Of a stretch of DNA of 64,000 bases, positions 8,232 through 16,359 are shown piece after piece; within the stretch, counting starts at the first letter, position 1, and each line of letters opens with the position of its first letter. Below the pieces are notes generated by a model that saw only the letters and a list, made by a program, of their open reading frames with translations, had not been told where the DNA came from and did no database searches. The DNA is from Paracoccaceae bacterium (lineage in GTDB: Bacteria; Pseudomonadota; Alphaproteobacteria; Rhodobacterales; Rhodobacteraceae). The stretch is taken from contig SDAL01000002.1 of NCBI GenBank assembly GCA_004153385.1, positions 62,001-126,000 on the forward strand. The letters run 5' to 3'. The position numbers were made by a program, and so were the translations under genes.

Positions 8232-9500
8232 ATGAACCGCGCCGCGAAAATCACCGTTCTTTCCTTCTTGGCGCTGTCAGGGCTTTCAGCATGTGCTGGT
8301 CCCATGGACAGCTCGCCGCGCCCGATGGCACGGGGCGCCGCGCCCGTGGCCGATCCTGTGCCCGATGCCGATCCCGCAACCGAGGCACGTTTCGAGGTCT
8401 GGCTACAGAATTTCCGCTCGCGTGCCCTGTCCAACGGGATTTCCGCCAACACCTGGGCGGCCGCGACGCGCGATGTGAAATACAACCCCAAAGTGATCGA
8501 GCGCGATCGCTACCAGTCGGAGTTCACCAAATCCATTTGGGATTACCTCGACAGTGCCGTGTCAGACACCCGCATCCGCAACGGGCGTGCCGCGGTGGCC
8601 CAAAACCGGCGCGCGCTTGAGGCGATCGAGGCCCAGTATGGTGTGCCGAAAGAGGTCGTCGTGGCGATCTGGGGGATGGAATCGAACTATGGTGCCAATC
8701 GCGGCACGATGGCCGTTATCCCGTCGCTGGCGACACTCGCCTATGACGGGCGCCGTGGCGAATTCTTTGCCAAGCAGCTGATCGCCGCGCTTCAGATTAT
8801 CGAAGCAGGGGATATCGACGAGCAGCATATGACCGGATCGTGGGCAGGGGCGATGGGGCACACCCAGTTCATCCCGACGTCCTATCTTAGTTATGCGGTC
8901 GATTTCACCGGCGATGGCCGTCGCGATATCTGGTCGAGCGATCCCACCGATGCGCTGGCGTCGACCGCCGCCTATCTGGCCCGTTCCGGCTGGACCAAGG
9001 GGCAGCCATGGGGCGTCGAGGTCGAGCTGCCCGAGGGCTTCAACTATGGCCTGAGCGGTAAAGGCACCAGTCGCAACCCGTCGCAATGGGCCGCAATGGG
9101 CGTGCGTGCCGCCAATGGCGGCAGCGTGCCCAACTACGGGGCCGCCTCCATCCTTGTGCCAGCGGGCAAAAAAGGCCCCGCGTTTATGATCTTTGGCAAC
9201 TTCAGGGCGATTTCGCGCTATAACAATGCCGACAGCTATGTGCTGGGCGTGGGGCACTTGGCTGATCGTATTGGCGGTGCAGGTCCGTTCAAGAACGACT
9301 GGCCACGCACGGGCAAGCCGCTGAGCGAGCAGCAGAAGATCGAATTGCAGGAACGCCTGACCGCGCGTGGTTTCGATACCGATGGCACAGACGGCAAGAT
9401 CGGCCCCAACACGACCAAGGCGATTGTGGCCTATCAACGCTCCGCCGGACTGGCCCCTGATGGCTATCCCACGCTGGAGCTGCTGGGAACGCTGCGCTAA
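8232..9500 (+). CDS. Lytic murein transglycosylase, MltB type, lipoprotein
   Basis: A 422-residue envelope enzyme that cleaves the MurNAc-GlcNAc bond of peptidoglycan with formation of 1,6-anhydro-MurNAc. The lipobox is LSAC with Cys21, so it is probably membrane-anchored in the periplasm. The SLT_2 (MltB-like) domain spans about residues 50-345, with catalytic Glu150 in WGMESNYG and the MGHTQFIPTSY substrate-groove motif. A C-terminal peptidoglycan-binding domain (about 362-420, RGFDTDGTDGKIGP) follows. The ATG at 8232 gives a compact signal peptide. The frame runs back to 8151 but would put about 27 polar residues before the signal. Confidence 0.92.
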   Translation: MNRAAKITVLSFLALSGLSACAGPMDSSPRPMARGAAPVADPVPDADPATEARFEVWLQNFRSRALSNGISANTWAAATRDVKYNPKVIERDRYQSEFTKSIWDYLDSAVSDTRIRNGRAAVAQNRRALEAIEAQYGVPKEVVVAIWGMESNYGANRGTMAVIPSLATLAYDGRRGEFFAKQLIAALQIIEAGDIDEQHMTGSWAGAMGHTQFIPTSYLSYAVDFTGDGRRDIWSSDPTDALASTAAYLARSGWTKGQPWGVEVELPEGFNYGLSGKGTSRNPSQWAAMGVRAANGGSVPNYGAASILVPAGKKGPAFMIFGNFRAISRYNNADSYVLGVGHLADRIGGAGPFKNDWPRTGKPLSEQQKIELQERLTARGFDTDGTDGKIGPNTTKAIVAYQRSAGLAPDGYPTLELLGTLR

Positions 9501-9644
9501 CAACCGGCGCGGTCGATCAGGGGGCGACACAGATGCGGCGCGGGCCTGACAGGGCTTGCGCCGTTTTCCGTTCATTTGAAAAAAGGGCAGGTGACCGTCC
9601 GACTGCGACGCTGCACCGCCAATACCCAATACAGGGAGCATGCC

Positions 9645-10208
9645 ATGACCAGTCAGCTGGAAGCAGTCTTTGCCGCCATTGATGCCGCCAACGCGCAAGA
9701 CCCGAACACGCATGACGGCACCCCGTCGGAGTTGTTATACGGCCAAAGGATGAGTGCGGAGCAAAAACTGCTGTTTCCCGATGCCTCGGACCGGTTGCAG
9801 ATCGCGGCGCGCGGCCAGCATATCGAACGCTGGACCCTGCCGCGCAGCGCGTATCCCGACGGGCGGACCGGCTATCTGGCGTGGCGGCGTGCGCAAGGGG
9901 TGCGCCATGGCGCAAGGGTGGCAGAACTCATGGCGCAGGCGGGATATAGCGAAGATGATTGCGAACAGGTTTCGCGGATGCTGCGCAAGGAAGGTCTGAA
10001 GCGCGACCCAGAGGTGCAGGCGCTGGAGGATGTGATCTGTTTTACCTTCATCCGCCATTATCTGGCAGATTTCGCACGCAGCCGCACGCCGGAGGATCTG
10101 TTGAATATCGTCGGGAAAACCGCGCGCAAGATGTCGCCAGAGGCGCGGGCCATTGCGCGCGAGACATTCGATATGCCACCGGCACTGGCTGCGGCCTTCA
10201 AGGGCTAG
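9645..10208 (+). CDS. DUF4202 domain-containing protein
   Basis: A 187-residue soluble protein matching the DUF4202 family as I remember it: an N-terminal FAAIDAANAQDPN segment, the RGQHIERW and RSAYPDGRTGYL motifs, and conserved acidic/histidine residues (LEDVICFTFIRHYLADF). The His/Asp-rich all-helical character resembles HD-type metal-binding proteins, but that is inference and no function is established. AGGGAGCATGCC precedes the ATG at 9645. A longer frame to 9576 lacks a ribosome site. It converges on the EamA gene across a short gap containing a tandem repeat. Confidence 0.8.
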   Translation: MTSQLEAVFAAIDAANAQDPNTHDGTPSELLYGQRMSAEQKLLFPDASDRLQIAARGQHIERWTLPRSAYPDGRTGYLAWRRAQGVRHGARVAELMAQAGYSEDDCEQVSRMLRKEGLKRDPEVQALEDVICFTFIRHYLADFARSRTPEDLLNIVGKTARKMSPEARAIARETFDMPPALAAAFKG

Positions 10209-10279
10209 CATCCAGCGCCGCTTGCAGGCCTTTGTGTCGCCGCGCGCACCGTTGGCCTGTCGGGCGCGCGAAACGGGAG

Positions 10280-10318
10280 ATCGGGCCAGTATATCGGGCC
10301 AGTAGATCGGGGCAGTCA
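10280..10318 (+). repeat. Three tandem 13-base units
   Basis: Consecutive copies ATCGGGCCAGTAT, ATCGGGCCAGTAG and ATCGGGGCAGTCA lie in the convergent gap between the DUF4202 gene and the EamA gene. The last unit contains the EamA stop codon. It is probably a slippage-prone minisatellite rather than a functional site. Confidence 0.8.
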
Positions 10319-11215
10319 GGCGGCGGCTGGCACCTTGTCCTTGGCAATGGGGGAACGTTTGGACAGCTGCACGGCCAGAATGCCGATCGTGACCACAATC
10401 ACCCCCACAACATCCAGCCAGCTTATCCCTTCGCCCAAAATCAGGGCGGCCAAGCCAACGCCAAAGACGGGGTTGAGAAAGTGGAACGTGGCAGCGCGCA
10501 CCGCACCCAGGCGGTCGACCAGCAAGAACCAGACCCATGTTGCCAGAAGTCCGGGCACAAGCGCGGTATAGAAAAATGCGGTGATGAGCGGCCAGCTATA
10601 GGTGATGTCGTGGTTTTCATAAAGTGCCGAGCCGATAGTCAATGGCACCGCGCCTACAAACATCTGCAAGCCCACCGTCATCAGCACGTTGCTACCGCCT
10701 GCCATTGCGCCGCGCACGGCCAGCGTGGCCACAGCCAGTGCCATGGCACCGGCAATACAAAAGGCCACACCCATCGGGTCCACGCCGCCCGAAAGCCGCC
10801 CGCCCATGATGATGGCCACGCCTGCCAAGCCGGCGACAAGCCCCGCAAGGCCCAGCGGCTTTACGCGGTCGCGCAGCACAATCCAGCCCAAGCCTGCGAC
10901 AATCAGCGGCATGGTCGACGCGATGATCGACGCCACAGACGCCTCGACCCACTGCATGGCGACGAAGTTCAGCCCCAGATAGATCGCATTCTGGCACAGG
11001 CCGAAGATGATGACACCGCGCCACTGCGCCCGTGTCAGGCGCATGCTTTGGCCCAAGGCCGCAGCAATCGCCACACCGATCACACCGGAGACCAGAAACC
11101 GGGCGGCAAGTGCCGCCATCGGCGGGGCGTCAAGCACGATAATGCGCGCCGAGGTAAAGGCCGAAGACCACATGAGCACGAAGGCAAGGCCCATCGCGAT
11201 GGCGCGAAAATCCAT
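10316..11215 (-). CDS. EamA family (DMT superfamily) transporter
   Basis: A 299-residue inner-membrane protein with about ten transmembrane helices arranged as two EamA repeats (residues roughly 5-135 and 145-285). The first helix carries the WSSAFTSARI motif typical of RhaT/YdcZ-like drug/metabolite exporters. The family usually exports amino acids, metabolites or toxic compounds. The substrate cannot be read from the sequence. The ATG at 11215 is immediately preceded on its strand by a Shine-Dalgarno-like GGAGTAAACT. It lies downstream of the HU gene but behind that gene's terminator, so it is probably transcribed on its own. Confidence 0.88.
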   Translation of the reverse strand: MDFRAIAMGLAFVLMWSSAFTSARIIVLDAPPMAALAARFLVSGVIGVAIAAALGQSMRLTRAQWRGVIIFGLCQNAIYLGLNFVAMQWVEASVASIIASTMPLIVAGLGWIVLRDRVKPLGLAGLVAGLAGVAIIMGGRLSGGVDPMGVAFCIAGAMALAVATLAVRGAMAGGSNVLMTVGLQMFVGAVPLTIGSALYENHDITYSWPLITAFFYTALVPGLLATWVWFLLVDRLGAVRAATFHFLNPVFGVGLAALILGEGISWLDVVGVIVVTIGILAVQLSKRSPIAKDKVPAAA

Positions 11216-11242
11216 AGTTTACTCCGGGGTAGCTGAAAAATG

Positions 11243-11276
11243 AAAAAGGGTCGCACCGAACCTCGGGCGACCCCTT
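11243..11276 (-). terminator. Rho-independent terminator after the HU gene
   Basis: On the minus strand GGGTCGC pairs with GCGACCC (extended by AAA/TTT). The stem is followed by TTTTTCATTTTT and lies about 27 bases after the HU stop. Confidence 0.8.
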
Positions 11277-11302
11277 TAACCGGTCTTGAATCAAAACAGG
11301 AA

Positions 11303-11593
11303 TCAGTCGTCGTTGACCGAATCTTTGAGTGCTTTTGCGATGCTGACTTTAACTTGTTTGTCGGCAGGCTTTGTCATGGTCTCGCCGGTGGCGGGGTTAC
11401 GCACCTGACGCTCCGGACGATCCTTGCACAGGAACTTGCCGAGGCCCGGCAGGGTGACCGCGCCGCCTTCGGCGACTTCTTTTGTCACAACTTCGGTGAT
11501 TGCATCCAAAGCTGCCGAAGCAGTTTTCTTGTCCGCGCCCATCGTTTCGGCCAAAGCAGCCACAAGCTGGGTCTTGGTCATCGGTTTCGACAT
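11303..11593 (-). CDS. HU family DNA-binding protein
   Basis: A 96-residue nucleoid protein of the HU/IHF family. It starts MTKTQLVAALAE after a four-residue leader. The beta-arm region holds GLGKFLCKDRPERQVRNPATGE, the conserved RNPxTGE motif that intercalates in the DNA minor groove. HU bends and compacts DNA as a dimer. GAGGAAAAGTTC precedes the ATG at 11593. An in-frame extension to 11707 has no such site. It has its own terminator and a 148-base leader, which fits a strongly expressed single gene. It resembles the alphaproteobacterial HupB type, but I give no symbol. Confidence 0.93.
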   Translation of the reverse strand: MSKPMTKTQLVAALAETMGADKKTASAALDAITEVVTKEVAEGGAVTLPGLGKFLCKDRPERQVRNPATGETMTKPADKQVKVSIAKALKDSVNDD

Positions 11594-11741
11594 GAACTTT
11601 TCCTCTTTGTCGCCCCGCTTTGGCGGGATCGCTTTTGATAGCATATGTGCTTCGTGGCCCTTGTAACACACGGTTTTTCGAGAAGTCGCAAGTATTTTTC
11701 CAATCACATCGGCGAAAAAGCGCGAGTTCGCACCGCTTGCC

Positions 11742-13217
11742 TTACAGGAAAGCAGTTTCTTCGAAGCTGCGCAGCTTGCGGCTGTGAATTTTCTCGAGCG
11801 GCATGGCCGATATCTTTTCCATGGCCAGAATGCCGATCCGCAAATGGTTGGCCACTTGGGTGCGGTAGAATTCGGTGGCCATGCCGGGCAATTTCAACTC
11901 GCCATGCAGCGGTTTGTCGGACACGCATAACAATGTGCCATAGGGCACGCGAAACCGGAAACCGTTGGCCGCAATCGTTGCGCTTTCCATATCAAGCGCC
12001 ACCGCCCGCGACTGGCTGAGCCGCTGGACGGGACCTGACTGATCGCGCAGCTCCCAGTTGCGGTTGTCGATCGTGGCGACCGTGCCGGTGCGCATGATCC
12101 GCTTCAGCTCGTAGCCCTCAAGCTGGGTGACCTCTGCCACGGCTTCCTGCAAGGCCACCTGAATTTCGGCCAAGGGGGGAATGGGCACCCAAAGCGGCAC
12201 ATCATCATCCAGCACGTGATCTTCGCGCAGATAGGCATGGGCCAGAACAAAATCACCCAGTTGCTGGGAATTGCGCAAGCCCGCGCAGTGACCCACCATC
12301 AGCCATGCATGCGGACGCAGCACGGCGATATGGTCGGTTGCGGTTTTGGCGTTGGACGGACCCACACCGATATTGACCAGCGTGACGCCCTGCCCATTGG
12401 GTTTCTTGATGTGATAGGTCGGCATCTGCGGCAGTTTTGCCAGCCCCGGAATTTCGGCCTGTGGCTCGGTGATCTCGAAATTGCCCGGCGCGACGAAGCT
12501 GGTGTAGCCCGAGGTCGGATCGGCCAGCATCTCGCGTCCGATTTTCTCGAACTCGTCGACGTAGAACTGGTAGTTGGTGAACAGCACGTGATTCTGGAAA
12601 TGCTCGGCATGTGTCGCGGTGTAATGCGACAGCCGCGCGAGCGAGTAATCCATCCGCTGCGCGGTGAACGGCGCAAGCGGACGCGTCCCATCGGGGCCGG
12701 GCTGGGAGGTGCCATTGACGATGTCATCGTTCATATTTGCCAGATCGGGCACATCGAACACATCGCGCAGGCTGAATTCCAGTGCGCCCTCTTGCGGGAT
12801 CGTTACCTCCGGACGCGAGGCCACGGCGAAATGCACAGGCATTGCGGTGTCGGAGGGGCCGATTTCCACCTTCAGCTGGTGGTTGCGGATCAGCAGCTCC
12901 AGTTGCTGTTCCAGATAGTCGTGGAACAGATCGGGCCGTGTGATCGTGGCCGCATAGATCCCCGGTACCGGCACATGCCCGAACGACAGGCGGCTGTCAT
13001 GTTTAAGATGCGAGGCCACCTTGATCTTGATCTGCGGGTAGAAGGCCCTGAACCGTGTGGAGGCGTTGCGGCTTTCCAGTGTGGTGTTGAATTTCTCCAG
13101 CAAAAACGCGGTGGCCTGATCATAGAGCTCTTCCAGCCGCGCCACGGCCTGTTTGGGATCGTCGAACAGTTCCGGCGCAACGGGATCGGGTGTGACAAAG
13201 TCTGGTGCGGTGGTCAT
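11742..13217 (-). CDS. amn: AMP nucleosidase
   Basis: A 491-residue enzyme that hydrolyses AMP to adenine and ribose 5-phosphate. The N-terminal regulatory domain (about residues 1-200) is specific to Amn. The C-terminal part has the nucleoside-phosphorylase fold, with VNIGVGPSNAKTATDHIAVLRP and the ALDMESATIAANGF segment that contacts the ribose. Length matches E. coli Amn (484). The start overlaps the stop of the upstream adenine deaminase gene (ATGA), so the two are co-translated. Together they turn AMP into hypoxanthine, ammonia and ribose 5-phosphate, a purine-catabolic or adenylate-balancing route. Confidence 0.95.
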   Translation of the reverse strand: MTTAPDFVTPDPVAPELFDDPKQAVARLEELYDQATAFLLEKFNTTLESRNASTRFRAFYPQIKIKVASHLKHDSRLSFGHVPVPGIYAATITRPDLFHDYLEQQLELLIRNHQLKVEIGPSDTAMPVHFAVASRPEVTIPQEGALEFSLRDVFDVPDLANMNDDIVNGTSQPGPDGTRPLAPFTAQRMDYSLARLSHYTATHAEHFQNHVLFTNYQFYVDEFEKIGREMLADPTSGYTSFVAPGNFEITEPQAEIPGLAKLPQMPTYHIKKPNGQGVTLVNIGVGPSNAKTATDHIAVLRPHAWLMVGHCAGLRNSQQLGDFVLAHAYLREDHVLDDDVPLWVPIPPLAEIQVALQEAVAEVTQLEGYELKRIMRTGTVATIDNRNWELRDQSGPVQRLSQSRAVALDMESATIAANGFRFRVPYGTLLCVSDKPLHGELKLPGMATEFYRTQVANHLRIGILAMEKISAMPLEKIHSRKLRSFEETAFL

Positions 13218-15016
13218 TCAAAAAGCTCCGTCAGCTCGAAGGTGGTGACATCTACCAGCCCCAGATCGGAAATCCGGATTTCCGGAATGACGACAAGGGC
13301 CAGAAGGCTATGCTGCATATAGGCGTTGTTGAGGGTACAGCCACATTCGGCCATGGCCTGCATCATCCGCGCGGCGCGCGCGGCGACGGTATGGGCGGGA
13401 TCATCCGACATCAGTCCGGCAATCGGCAAGGGGACCTGCGCGATCTCGGCACCATCTTTCCAAACGGAAATACCGCCGCCGATTTCGCCCAGACGGTTGG
13501 CGCAGGCGGCCATCATCTCGCGGTCCGTGCCCACCACAATCATGTGGTGGCTGTCATGGGCCACGGTCGATCCGATGGCCATCCGTCCCTGATAGCCGAA
13601 GCCCGACACAAAGGCGTTGGTCACGCCGCCGGTCGCGCGGTGGCGTTCGACCAGCGCGATCTGGGCCACATCTTGCGCGGGGTCGGCGGGCACCGTGCCC
13701 TCATGCACCGCGAGCGTGGCGCGTCTGGCTTTGGTCGGGGCCTGATTTTCAACCACGCCGATCACCCGTGCCGTGACCGTGTCGCCTGCGTGATCGGGCG
13801 CGGATATGGTGAAATCATCCGCGCACAGGGTTTTGCCCAGTTTCACGGTCTGGCGCGCCGATTGCGGCCAGGTGTAATGCGGACAGTCTGCCAGCAAAAC
13901 GCCATCGCGGGCCACGGTAACACCGCGTGCGATCACCTCTTCTACCGGCAGGGTCACCAGATCCGAACTGAGGATGATATCGGCACGCCGCCCCGGCGTG
14001 ATCGAGCCCAGCTCGCGCTCCATCCCGAAATGGGTGGCGGTGTTGATCGTGCACATCTGCAGCGCGACCAGCGGGTCGCAGCCACAGTCTACCGCATGGC
14101 GGTAGACACGGTTCATATGGCCGTCGTTGACCAAGGTGCCGGAATGGCAATCGTCGGTGCACAAAATGAAATTGCGCGGATCCAGCCCTTTTTGCGTGAT
14201 CGCCGTGATCTGGCTTTCGACATCATACCAAGCGGACCCCAGCCGGACCATCGCCCGCATCCCCAGACGCATCCGCGCGATGGCATCGGCCTCGCAGGTG
14301 CCTTCGTGATCATCAGCCGGACCGCCTGCGACATAGGCGCGAAACGGCGCGCCCAGATCGGGGGAGGCGTAATGACCACCCACGGTCTTGTTGGCATTTT
14401 GCGTGGCGGCAATCTCTGCCAGCATCTTGGGGTCGCCATTGCTGACACCGGGGAAATTCATCATCTCGCCCAGACCCACGATGCCGGGCCAAGTCATGGC
14501 CTCTGCCACATCTTCGGGGGTGATTTCAAAGCCCGTGGTCTCCAGCCCCGGGGCGGAGGGCGCGCAAGACGGCATCTGCGTGAAGATATTGACCGGCTGC
14601 AGGGCGGCCTCGTCATGCATCATACGGACCCCGTCCAGGCCCAGCACATTGGCGATTTCATGGGGGTCGGTGAACATGCTGGTGGTGCCGTGCGGAATAA
14701 CGGCTGCGGCGAATTCCGCAGGTGTCAGCATGCCTGATTCGATATGCATATGCGCATCACACAGCCCCGGAAGCATGTAGCGGCCATTGGCCTCTATCAC
14801 GCGGGTCTGCGCGCCGATGCAGGCCGACAGATCCGGTGCCACGGCAGCAATGCGACCATCCACCACGGCAATATCGTGGTTCTCCAACACCTCGCGGGTG
14901 TGCACGTTGACCCATTTGCCCTGACGGATCACAAGATCGGCGGGCGCCCGCCCAGCAGCTACGGCAATCAATTGCGGCGCGGCTTCGGGCCATGTTTTCA
15001 GTTTCTTCATATCCAT
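13214..15016 (-). CDS. ade: Adenine deaminase
   Basis: A 600-residue amidohydrolase that converts adenine to hypoxanthine and ammonia. The metal-binding motif DAHMHIESGM lies near residue 95, followed by HEIANVLG, CTDDCH and the C-terminal GGISVWKDG/LPIAGLMSD region characteristic of the AdeC family. Length is close to the usual 570-600. The start is uncertain among clustered ATGs at 15025, 15016 and 15010. GGGA sits just upstream of the last two. The frame stays open far upstream (to 15835), but that part runs antisense to the SelW-like and SDR genes and is not coding. It is coupled to amn by an ATGA overlap. Confidence 0.94.
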   Translation of the reverse strand: MDMKKLKTWPEAAPQLIAVAAGRAPADLVIRQGKWVNVHTREVLENHDIAVVDGRIAAVAPDLSACIGAQTRVIEANGRYMLPGLCDAHMHIESGMLTPAEFAAAVIPHGTTSMFTDPHEIANVLGLDGVRMMHDEAALQPVNIFTQMPSCAPSAPGLETTGFEITPEDVAEAMTWPGIVGLGEMMNFPGVSNGDPKMLAEIAATQNANKTVGGHYASPDLGAPFRAYVAGGPADDHEGTCEADAIARMRLGMRAMVRLGSAWYDVESQITAITQKGLDPRNFILCTDDCHSGTLVNDGHMNRVYRHAVDCGCDPLVALQMCTINTATHFGMERELGSITPGRRADIILSSDLVTLPVEEVIARGVTVARDGVLLADCPHYTWPQSARQTVKLGKTLCADDFTISAPDHAGDTVTARVIGVVENQAPTKARRATLAVHEGTVPADPAQDVAQIALVERHRATGGVTNAFVSGFGYQGRMAIGSTVAHDSHHMIVVGTDREMMAACANRLGEIGGGISVWKDGAEIAQVPLPIAGLMSDDPAHTVAARAARMMQAMAECGCTLNNAYMQHSLLALVVIPEIRISDLGLVDVTTFELTELFE

Positions 15017-15136
15017 ATCCCACATTGCCTGTGTGATTTGCGCGGCGCAAGATCCCTTTCGCAAGGGCGGGCCGGCCCTCATCTTATCGGGGAAGATACG
15101 TTGCCCGCGGGCGGCGGGCGCGCTACATCTGTCAGT

Positions 15137-15439
15137 ATGACACAGACACGAAAACCCCGCATCACAATCACCTATTGCACAGGGTGTAACTGGTTGTTGC
15201 GCGCCGGATGGATGGCACAGGAACTGTTGCAGACCTTTACCGAGGATCTGGCAGAGGTGGCGCTGATCCCCGGCTATGGCGGGGTTTATGAAATCCGGCT
15301 GGATGATCTGCTGCTTTGGGAACGCAAACGCGATGGCGGATTTCCCGAACCCAAAGTGATCAAACGCAAAATTCGCGATGTGATCGCGCCCGAACGCGAT
15401 ATGGGCCATATCGACACGCATGAACCAAGGGTGCGCTGA
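15137..15439 (+). CDS. SelT/SelW/SelH (Rdx) family thioredoxin-like protein
   Basis: A 100-residue protein with the Rdx-family opening strand ITITYCTGCNW. It has a CXXC redox pair (Cys14, Cys17) where eukaryotic SelW has Cys-X-X-Sec. The central GGVYEIRLD and the DGGFPEPKVIKRKIRD motif (the GXFP segment) complete the family signature. Members are presumed redox proteins or glutathione-linked oxidoreductases, and the partner is unknown. The ATG at 15137 lies in the divergent gap with ade. The stop overlaps the next gene's start (TGATG), so it is coupled to the SDR-like gene. Confidence 0.88.
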   Translation: MTQTRKPRITITYCTGCNWLLRAGWMAQELLQTFTEDLAEVALIPGYGGVYEIRLDDLLLWERKRDGGFPEPKVIKRKIRDVIAPERDMGHIDTHEPRVR

Positions 15440-16317
15440 TGAAAACGCTTTTATCGATCGGACACGGATACAGCGCGCGCGCGATCTCGGCAGAGCTGAT
15501 CGCAAACGGCTGGACCGTAATCGGAACCACCCGCACCGAAGCGGGGGCACAGGCTTTGCGCGCTGAAGGTGTGGCGCCGGTGATCTGGACCGCGCCCGGG
15601 GACCCGTCTGTTCTGCCGCTTGACGAGGTGACGCATATCTTGTCGTCCGTCGCGCCGTCACGTGAGGGCGATGAAATCGATCCTGTGCTGGAATGCGCCG
15701 CGATGGAGCTGGCCCATGCACCCAAGCTGGAGTGGATGGGATATCTGTCCACTGTGGGCGTGTACGGGGATCGACAGGGCGAATGGGTGGATGAAACCTC
15801 AGAACGCCGTCCCGAAACCCGCCGTGGCAAGGCACGCCTTGCCGCCGAGGATCTATGGCAGCGCTTGGGTCATGTGGCCGATGTGCCGGTGCATCTGTTC
15901 CGTCTGGCGGGAATTTACGGCCCCGGTCGTGGCCCGTTCGAGAAAGTACGCGCGGGCCGTGCGCGCATCATCCGCAAGCCGGGGCAGGTGTTTTCACGCA
16001 TTCATGTGGACGATATCGCCCAAGTCGTTCAGGCCGCCATAATGCGCGGTGGGGCGGGTGGCGCATGGAATGTGTGCGATGATTGCCCGATCGATCCGGG
16101 CGAGGTTCTGGCCTATGCGGCGGATCTTCTGGATATGCCGCCGCCGCCGCAGGTGGATTTCGACGATGCGGAGATGTCCGAAATGGCGCGCAGCTTCTAT
16201 TCGGAATCAAAGCGCGTGCGCAATGACAAGATAAAATCCGGACTTGGCGTGACGCTGAAATACAGCGATTACCGTGACGGCCTGCGGGCCATTCTGGCTC
16301 AAGAATCACAAAACTGA
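15439..16317 (+). CDS. NAD(P)-binding SDR/epimerase-like protein (YeeZ-type)
   Basis: A 292-residue extended Rossmann-fold protein. The N-terminal GHGYSARAIS (residues about 8-17) is a variant of the GXXGXXG cofactor loop, followed by GTTRTEAG where the ribose phosphate is recognised. LSTVGVYGDRQGEWVDE supplies the Ser/Tyr catalytic neighbourhood of NAD-dependent epimerases, although the usual YXXXK spacing is not evident. E. coli YeeZ is the nearest kind of homologue I recognise, and its substrate is unknown. It is translated from a TGATG overlap with the SelW-like gene, which suggests the two act together, perhaps in redox metabolism. Confidence 0.82.
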   Translation: MKTLLSIGHGYSARAISAELIANGWTVIGTTRTEAGAQALRAEGVAPVIWTAPGDPSVLPLDEVTHILSSVAPSREGDEIDPVLECAAMELAHAPKLEWMGYLSTVGVYGDRQGEWVDETSERRPETRRGKARLAAEDLWQRLGHVADVPVHLFRLAGIYGPGRGPFEKVRAGRARIIRKPGQVFSRIHVDDIAQVVQAAIMRGGAGGAWNVCDDCPIDPGEVLAYAADLLDMPPPPQVDFDDAEMSEMARSFYSESKRVRNDKIKSGLGVTLKYSDYRDGLRAILAQESQN

Positions 16318-16322
16318 CTGCC

Positions 16323-16346
16323 GCTGCGCAGGGGAGCCTGCGCAGC
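16323..16346. terminator. Symmetric hairpin between convergent genes
   Basis: A perfect ten-base stem (GCTGCGCAGG with CCTGCGCAGC) with a four-base loop. It sits in the 42-base gap between the SDR gene and the MFS gene. No T run follows on either strand, so it is a likely but atypical bidirectional terminator. Confidence 0.55.
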
Positions 16347-16359
16347 TTGCACGTGACCT

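Noticed and set aside
10280-10318. CRISPR array
   Set aside because: The units are 13 bases, directly tandem with no spacers, and no cas genes are present.
12216-14737. Long plus-strand frames opposite amn and ade
   Set aside because: They are shadows of two clear enzymes, His/Arg/Gly-rich with no start signals.
15017-15835. N-terminal extension of adenine deaminase
   Set aside because: The extra sequence is antisense to the SelW-like and SDR genes and contains no amidohydrolase features.
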